From: Cornus controversa
Taxonomy: Eukaryota; Streptophyta; Magnoliopsida; Cornales; Cornaceae
Length of the DNA: 64,000 nucleotides
Assembly: GCA_026545225.1 (NCBI GenBank)
Contig: CM048846.1
Span: 51,080,270 to 51,144,269 of the forward strand
Direction of reading: 5' to 3'
Shown here: one piece after another, positions 57,266 to 64,000 of the stretch
How positions within the stretch are numbered: position 1 is the first letter of the stretch
How the letters are laid out: the number at the start of each line of letters is the position of its first letter
Notes under the pieces: generated by a model
Databases searched by the model: none
What the model was told of the DNA's origin: nothing
What the model saw: the letters and a program-made list of their open reading frames with translations, nothing else
Made by a program: the position numbers and the translations under genes

Positions 57266-57405
57266 AGGGTCAATCTTGAAGAATATGTTGATTCCCACTT
57301 CCATAAGGAAACATTAACGAAAGGGCCAATCTTGAAGAATATGTTGATTCCCACTTCCATAAGGAAACATTAACGAAAGGGCCAATCTTGAAGAATATGT
57401 TGATT
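57266..57405. repeat. Tandem repeat, 2.5 copies of 56 bp
   Basis: Unit contains GGGCCAATCTTGAAGAATAT, GTTGATTCCCACTTCC and ATAAGGAAACATTAACGAAA. Copies start at 57267, 57323 and 57379 and are almost identical. Confidence 0.9.
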
Positions 57406-58209
57406 CCTATATGCATATATCATTTAACATGTATCATTTTGGGAGTTGAGAAAGCTAATTAGAGTAGTACCTTTGCTTCCATTTTTTGTTAGAAAACCTT
57501 TAGAAAGACCATAAAAGGAAGAAACTACCTCATGAAGGTAAATCTGCTAGGCCCATTTACAAACAAAAGGGTTTCATATAAGGTGTGGCAAATTCCATGA
57601 ACTGGGCCACAACAATGGTTTGTGGGCACGGGTGCGGTGTAATGGACTCGAGTCCGTATCAGTGTAACATGCGAAATCGATTGTCATGATCGTGATTTTT
57701 TTTCGACCTTGCACGTAAGCCAAAAACATAACTGATACATTACTTTTTACAACACAATGAAAAATAATAATTTTTATTGAATTTTTTAAGATCATTTAAC
57801 ACTATCAGTGACTTGTTTATAAATTCTAAGTCATCGTTCTTATTAAAAGAACATGATAATAATATATTTTACTAAATAAATGAATAGTAAAATATTTAAA
57901 CATTAAATAAATTAAAATTCATATCATATATATAACATTTGAAAGAAAGGGTAAATAAATATGTTAGAGTATACCAATAACAAAAATATATTACATTTTT
58001 AAAGAATGTTTTATGATTTATTAATTTTTAAAGCAATTAATGTTCCTAAAGTATACTCTATCCACTAGACCATTATTGAATTTCTCAGTCTTGACAACAC
58101 ATTTTATTGGAAGTATGAGAATTATATTAAAATAAAATCAAATTGGTAAAAGAAAAAAAAAAGGTTTAATACATATATAAAAAAACGTAATAAAAAAATT
58201 GCCAAACAA

Positions 58210-58282
<73 letters not shown>

Positions 58283-59900
58283 TTACCAATTGTATTAGAA
58301 TTTTTTTTATTGGATTTCTCATTCTTAACAACACATTTTATTAATAGTATGAGAATTATTTTAAAATAAAATCAGATCGGTAATAGAAAAATAAAATAAA
58401 AAGAGTTTAATATATATATAAACAAATTACCAAACAAAAATAACTACTAATTCTATTGTCATCTATTAAATAAACTACTAATAAATCATTTAGTTATATT
58501 AAAATTATTTTGCTAATAGGCTCCTAAAAATTATCAACTCTTAATATACTCTTAAACTCTATCAATTATCTGAAATAATGATCAAATATATAAATCATTT
58601 ATAGACAACATGAATTTATACCAAGAGGAGTACAAAGGAATTGAAGAGGTCTACCATAACGTAAAATTCTATTATGCTTTATTTTTAAGTTGAATGATAT
58701 CAGTTGCCCTTGATATTAGATAGTCTTTTTCGTAAATTCTTTCTAATTCTTTGAAGAATATATGCTGAAGATGGAATTTTTCATTATAACAAAAAAGAAA
58801 AAGAGAGTTAGTGTTTAATGAAATAACTTTGTTTATTATATTGCAAAAAAAAATAGTGAAATCTGATGCTTCACCACTAACTCCACAATCAATGAAGATA
58901 GGGTATTTGACTTCACCACTAACTCCACAATCAATGGTCAATTGAATCAACTATGGGGGATTATATCATGCATAAGTGGTGTCGGTGGCTACAAGCTCAC
59001 CTTCATCCGTCAAGAAGATAACATATGATTAAGGCTAAGTCATGGACTATCTTCGATTGGCATGGGCCATTTGCCTAACTACTCTAATCTAGGGTGCAGT
59101 ATAGTTCATCTTCTCTAGGCATAATCCATTAAAGCCTATAATGATATATTTAGTGATTACCATTGTGTAATAATCGCTCTCATGATCACAGAAAATAAGA
59201 GAGATTGAGTTCAATAATAACAACTAAATATCTAAAACAAGATAAGAAATCATTGAAACTGAATATACAAGACTTTTATTGCTCAATTCTATAATAAGAA
59301 TCCTCTAAATTACACAATCTATGCATGTATATAAAGGTCCCCAATAATTAAAACAATCAAACCATTGATGCTTTGTTAGGGCTACATCAAAACCCTAGTG
59401 GATGAACTAGCCGCTCATGATAGAAGAAGAAGCTTCAACGGTTGAGGAAGAAAACATCATCTTCATGAATTATGCGTAAGACTTCGTTCTCCAGTGGTTC
59501 TCCACTTCGGCCCAACTTTTGACCCACTAGAAGTTCGATTCACGGAATTTTCGTGAAATACAAACGTGTGCAGAATTGAATTTCGTTACACCAACTCAAA
59601 AATTAAGTCGATTTGAGGCTCAAACATAATACTTCTAGTCTATTTTCCAAAATGGAATTAAGGCTGCATTAAGTGCAGATTTGGGCTTCAGGCCCGAAAC
59701 CTTCTTAAGCATCTGTAATTCTCTTGGACCTCTTCTATGGGCTAATTTGAGTTCAATTATGGAGTTGAATGGATCCATTTGATGTAGGCTTCATCTAACC
59801 TTCTTAGATGCCATCTTTAAAAGCCCAAAATCATGGTTTTAACTGAAATAATCATTAAGGCCCTGAAAATACAGAAAACACTAAAACGAAGTAAAATAAC
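57406..59900. other. Intergenic DNA with microsatellite
   Basis: No gene seen. A (TA)n run followed by a (GA)n run lies at 58209-58277. A 36-41-bp duplication containing TTCACCACTAACTCCACAAT is at 58870-58940. 58080-58150 and 58315-58400 are diverged direct copies (AACACATTTTATT, AGTATGAGAATTAT, AAAATAAAATCAGAT-like). Confidence 0.5.
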
Positions 59901-61018
59901 AAAATAATCTATCACTAAGGGAATAAAATATACAAGTTAAGAGGCTAGAATGATCAACATTCAACGCCGATCAGGGAATATTTTAGAGGTCCGAAGAGTT
60001 TTATGAGACATTAAACTCATTTTAAAATTTTGGTTCATCGGGACCCGGGATAGCGGTCCGCTAGGCCTGGGAATCCGGATATTTTTTTTCTGAGAAATTT
60101 TATTTATGGTTATAGACCAATTATGATATTTGGAGAGATGAAGAAGTGATTTCGAGTCCATAACTTCTTTCAGATTCGAAAACGGAGGACGGAAAGGTAT
60201 GTTAAGTGAGTAAGGGCATTTTAGTCTTTTTGTGACGTGGGGCTTATAAATATCTTTATACGATGTGGGGTTTATAAATATCAAGGGATAGATATTTCAG
60301 CCACTATTTCTCTCTCTAAACATCCACCCAAGCTCCTCCTAATTTACTCTTTGAGTTTTTTAACTTATCTCTAGATTTAGAATATGCTAAGGTTCGATTC
60401 GAAGGACGCCGAAGAAGAAAAGTACGTTCTACGTGACAAGGGCTTCGTTTACAACCGAAAAAGTCACGGTTAGACAACCTTGAGTATAGTTAAAGTGTGG
60501 GATAACTTGAAACTAAAGCTTTTGAGGTAGGGTGTGTGTGTTGCGTCTTCTAAATTCAAGTTTAATTTCATTTCTAGAGCATAAAATGAATGTTTTTCCT
60601 GAAATATAAGATGTATATAGAATTCTAGATTAAAATCTTTGTTCTATATGATTCTACAAATGTTTTTCTTGCTACAAATGGTTAGTATATGCTAAGAGTG
60701 ATATGAAGCTTATATGTGCAATGTGGGGCATGAATTTCATTTATGGGATTTTTGAAGAAAAATGATAAAAACCTAATTTGGGGGTTAAGCTTATGTATAT
60801 GTGTCCTACGATTCTTGTGTGACATGCTAAAATTGAACTAGGGCATGAAATGGGTGCAATGCATTGAAATTGTGATTGTGAATACAAAATATGAAATATT
60901 TTGCGTGAGTGTGAGGTGTGTCTCGGAGGTAGCTCATGGGAAAGTAGTCAAGGAACATATCTCCATGGGTTGAAAAACCTCAAACTTGCACAAAATGGGT
61001 GGTAACCGTATGGTTTAG
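59901..61018. other. Unassigned, retrotransposon-like DNA
   Basis: No coding frame is supported. The sequence has features often seen in plant LTRs, such as a TTATAAATATC box, a transcription-leader-like CTCTCTCTAAACATCC, and GTGTGTCTCGGAGGTAGCTC near the right end, but no repeat partner was found in the window. Confidence 0.3.
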
Positions 61019-61366
61019 TGTTGTGAAAATTAACAGAAAAGAAGATCAAACACGCAAACAAAGACACACAGATTTACAAGGTTCACCCAAAATCTAGGCT
61101 ACGTCCTTGGTGTTGCAGGGTTTTCACTATGATGAGAAAAACATAATCTGATTACAGAGAGTTTAAACTATATATATAGGCACCTCATAGGGCTACATAA
61201 CAAAGTGTAAAATTATCAAAATACCCCTCTAAAAAATCTGGGTCGGGGGCAAGCCCCCGAACCCCCACCTTCGGGCAAGGGGGCGCTACCCCCTGCAACC
61301 CCCCGCGAACTTACAGCAAAGTTAGGCTAAGGTGTACAGTATAATCAAGCTCCACACTTCTTAACA
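61019..61366 (-). repeat. LTR of a second copia element
   Basis: 348 bp. On the minus strand it starts TGTTAAGAAGTGTGGAGC, directly after the purine-rich CCAAGTGGGAGAT tract, and ends TTTTCACAACA. It contains CCTATATATATAG (TATA) and a GC-rich palindromic stretch (61240-61315) of GGGGGCAAGCCCCCG type. The partner 5' LTR is not in the window. Confidence 0.85.
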
Positions 61367-61645
61367 ATCTCCCACTTGGAGACTGATAATATCAATCTAC
61401 AAACTCCCTCGTGCTCATGCCCCAAACCATAACAAAACACCGCATCAACTATTTTCTCTGTCCTCAAAGCTCGAACACCTATTGAAGCTAAACATAGCTT
61501 CAGTTTCTCAATAGTCACTACCTTGGTTAACATATCTACTGGATTCTGACTTCCATGGATCTTCTCAAGTGATAACACCTTGTCATCTAAAAGTGAACGA
61601 ATGAAGTGGTACCTCAATGTTGTGTGCGGTTGCGCTACTTGCAAT
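61367..61645 (-). pseudogene. Copia polyprotein C-terminal end
   Basis: HTTLRYHFIRSLLDDKVLSL, EKIHGSQNPVDMLTKVVT and KLKLCLASIGV match the last RNase H segment of copia elements, followed by the polypurine tract and LTR. Similarity begins abruptly at about 61645, so only the 3' end of the element is present. Confidence 0.85.
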
Positions 61646-62600
61646 TTATAAATTTACCACTCGAACTTAAGCGAGCCAATTGTTTCATTATTGTTTAACC
61701 TTACACACCTTTTAGACGCGAACACTCTATGCTTCCTGAGGTATAGAGGCCCAGTTTAATGAGTGAGAAGGCTTATTGCCAATTATTTGTTTTATTTTTT
61801 TATTTTGCAAAGTAATTCATTCTTCAAGAAGTTCAAATAAAAACAAACATTTTTAAAATTCTTCAAACGACGTATACCCCACAATTGAGTGCATGTGTGC
61901 ATCTTTGTGCCGTTAAGGACAAATTTAGGGGAAGAACTATACAATATTCAAAAACTGAACAAAAATGTAGACTGTTCTAACCTAACACATAATTTCCAAA
62001 AGTGCGAGTATTTTTTTGGATGTCAAAGCTCCTAATTACAAGATGCATTTATCGATGACATTATGGTTATCACTGTTTCAACTAGAAGAACGTCATGACA
62101 AACATGAACTAAAGATGCAATATGTACAAAAATTTACAAAAAATAACCCAGTGTAGTGTGTGAAATGTATGTAAGTGTACCATATCCCCAAACTTAAATT
62201 AAACATTGTCCTCAATGTTTGAACTTAGCAGAGTTAGAACAATGGTACCGACGGTTTGATGAATATTAAAGTAGTGGGTACACGGGACAAGTAGGGCATC
62301 AAAACCTGCACAAGTACAAGTACATACTAGCATAACATACATGAACTGAAAAAGTAAATAAGTGCGAAAAGTAAAAGAAAAATGGCAAGAATAGAAACAT
62401 AAAGGAAAGCTGATAATATTCCATTAATTCAAACATGTGTGATACAAATGCTACAATTTGTGGAATACAAAAGAATTGCTTACTAAGCAACAAAACAAAG
62501 TGCCCACACAGCACTAGACAGTTCTATGACTATGAATTCATAAAAACAAAATACTAGAAATGAAATGAAAATACAAAATACACAGAAAATAAAAATAAAA
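61646..62600 (-). mobile_element. Athila-type element, region after its last ORF
   Basis: On the minus strand, CATTGAGGACAATG followed by TTTAAGTTTGGGG (62187-62217) is a sequence commonly found after the coding region of Athila-type gypsy elements. The rest is AT-rich and noncoding up to the copia fragment. The 3' LTR of this element was not identified. Confidence 0.55.
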
Positions 62601-63850
62601 ATAGCTAAAGCTGAGGGGGCAGCGGCGGTGCAAAAGTAGAAGCAGACAAATCAAGCGCCAGTTGAAGCAGCTGCTGGATCTATCACTGGCCTGCAATAAC
62701 TGTGTCCAGATGCGCGACAGTCTGCTGACGATGCTGAAGTGCAAGCTGGTTGTCTTGCATCAGACTAACCATGCCTTCGCCAATAGTACCTAAAAAGCCA
62801 TTGGTTTGCTGGCGATGCTCAGCAAACTCTAACTGCAAAGATTGGAGGCCGGCGCTGAGACACTCTAGACCCGTGGCTAACTAATCGTACTCGGCGCGGC
62901 TCATGGGAGAGGTATCTGAATCGGCCTCAGCCATGTCAGTATTAGTATCCTCCCTATCAGAGGCGTAAAATATCTGGATCGCCCTCTTCAACCTCAGGGG
63001 CGACATTTGGAACAAGCAGTAAGTGTGTAAGCATCTTACTCCACCTCTGAAAAGTAAAGTGAGGGGGGGGGGCATCACTCGCAACCTCGTCTGGAAGAAA
63101 ATGAAAGTGGGCACGACGAAGGAGGGTTGTGACCAGAAATGGAAATAGTAGGCAAACATTGGCCGTCCGCGGAGTGGGACGATCGATGAGCTGCTCCCAT
63201 ACCCGGGACATCTGGCCCCAGATAACAGTCAGAACAGAAAACCAAAATTTGGAATGAAGGGTAGACAACACCCTCAAAAAGTCACCACGGCGATCCACTC
63301 GGTGGCCCATTGGATGTGCATTCCGTTGAAAGATTGTGTAAAAAAACCACAATTGTCGTGGGCACAAAGATTTGGTGGTGTAGGAATTGGTGGGAGGATC
63401 AAAAATGACCCCGACACATGCGTCGGATCATGGAAGAAATAGAGAGGGTGGAAGGAATGTCGAGAAAATGGGGTATCTCCTCTCCCAAGTGAAGGTCGTC
63501 GGGCTTCTCATGGGGACACCCGATGCAAATAGCAATGTCACGAAGGGTGACAGTAATGGCAACACCGTCAATAGTGGTGCGCAATATATCTGGGGTGTCT
63601 AATTGGTAGGACATGTTCATGTAGAAGACACGAACAAGTCTGGGGTAGAAGATTTCAGAAGTAGGCACCAAGAGACCAAGCAAATGACACTCGTTGAGGG
63701 CCGAAAGAGACCATGCTGCATATGGGTCCGCTGTAAACTCATCGACATCCACTGAATGCTCGAGGTGGAAGTCGCTGGTCGCCCAGTGATCCCAAGGAAT
63801 GTCACAAATAGGAATAGGAGGAGTCTCATCACTTGCCATAGTCTGTGAGA
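62601..63850 (-). pseudogene. Athila-type extra ORF (putative plant transposon protein domain)
   Basis: 63399-63838, starting at the Met of MASDETPP, reads YPRLVRVFYMNMSYQ, ILRTTIDGVAITVTLRDIA and ICIGCPHE. 62957-63367 continues in another frame with PRQLWFFYTIFQRNAHPMGH, RVDRRGDFLRVLSTLHSKF and CLLFPFLVTTLLRRA. These resemble the domain found in the env-position ORF of Athila-like elements. The frame changes near 63400-63415 and again near 62960. After a stop at 62881 the sense continues as a Gln/Leu-rich, coiled-coil-like stretch. Function is unknown; the part upstream of it lies beyond the right edge. Confidence 0.65.
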
Positions 63851-64000
63851 ACTCAAAAGGGTGTAGATAGAAGGGAACCTGGCCACACAAATTACACCCT
63901 TGAGTCAAAAATCGCTCTGAAACTGATCATATTGATTCAAAGCAAAATGTAAACTGAAAATTGTACATCGCATATATACTAATCATGTATATATAGCCTC
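63851..64000. other. Right edge of the window
   Basis: Probably still internal DNA of the Athila-type element. No feature supported. Confidence 0.4.

Overview
This window is nuclear DNA of a eudicot plant. The evidence is AT-rich noncoding DNA, a multi-exon leucine-rich-repeat receptor-like protein (RLP) locus with GT-AG introns, a plant ALP1/HARBI1-type domesticated transposase gene, and many plant transposon families (Ty3/gypsy Tat and Athila types, Ty1/copia, Cassandra and another TRIM, LINEs, MITEs). I cannot name the species. No rRNA, tRNA or CRISPR gene was found; the only 5S-like sequence lies inside Cassandra LTRs.

Layout. 1-6192: gene-poor DNA with a LINE reverse-transcriptase remnant (which itself carries a 60-nt LINE-tail insertion) and an old copy of a 1.67-kb LTR-like repeat. 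6205-20382: a complete minus-strand Tat-type gypsy retrotransposon (14.2 kb, 5-bp target duplication CATCC) inserted in a small MITE. It has a dual RNase H, defective gag-pol, and a long plus-strand antisense gene with a plant mobile domain (PMD). Between that gene and the 3' LTR lie three different minisatellite arrays. 20513-25103: repeated 5'-flank DNA of the RLP locus. 25104-41950: the RLP locus, with one intact first exon (25104), decayed first exons at 23018, 26707 and 32345, duplicated LRR exons and one intact 3' half ending in a membrane anchor (39440-41950). Its introns hold a 1.67-kb LTR-like repeat, a nonautonomous copia-type element with the same repeat nested in it, and a 1-kb foldback element. 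43120-43800: a Cassandra TRIM with a partial tandem extension. 45213-46412 (minus): the ALP1-like gene, cut by a late in-frame stop. 46494-48655: two inverted copies of a GTGTC-rich MITE around a tandem duplication. 49598-50197: a LINE copy with a 5' inversion. 50200-55150: a 5-kb extremely AT-rich repeat mosaic. 55475-64000: the 3' end of a copia element, a TRIM with three LTR-like units, a second copia 3' end, and an Athila-type element running off the right edge.

Two things stand out. The first is the antisense PMD gene inside the retrotransposon, with its own candidate intron and a minisatellite-rich leader. The second is the RLP locus, where every internal LRR exon I could delimit is a symmetrical phase-1 cassette and several are duplicated, so exon skipping or inclusion would keep the frame. 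All coordinates and similarities were judged by eye from the sequence; no database search was run.
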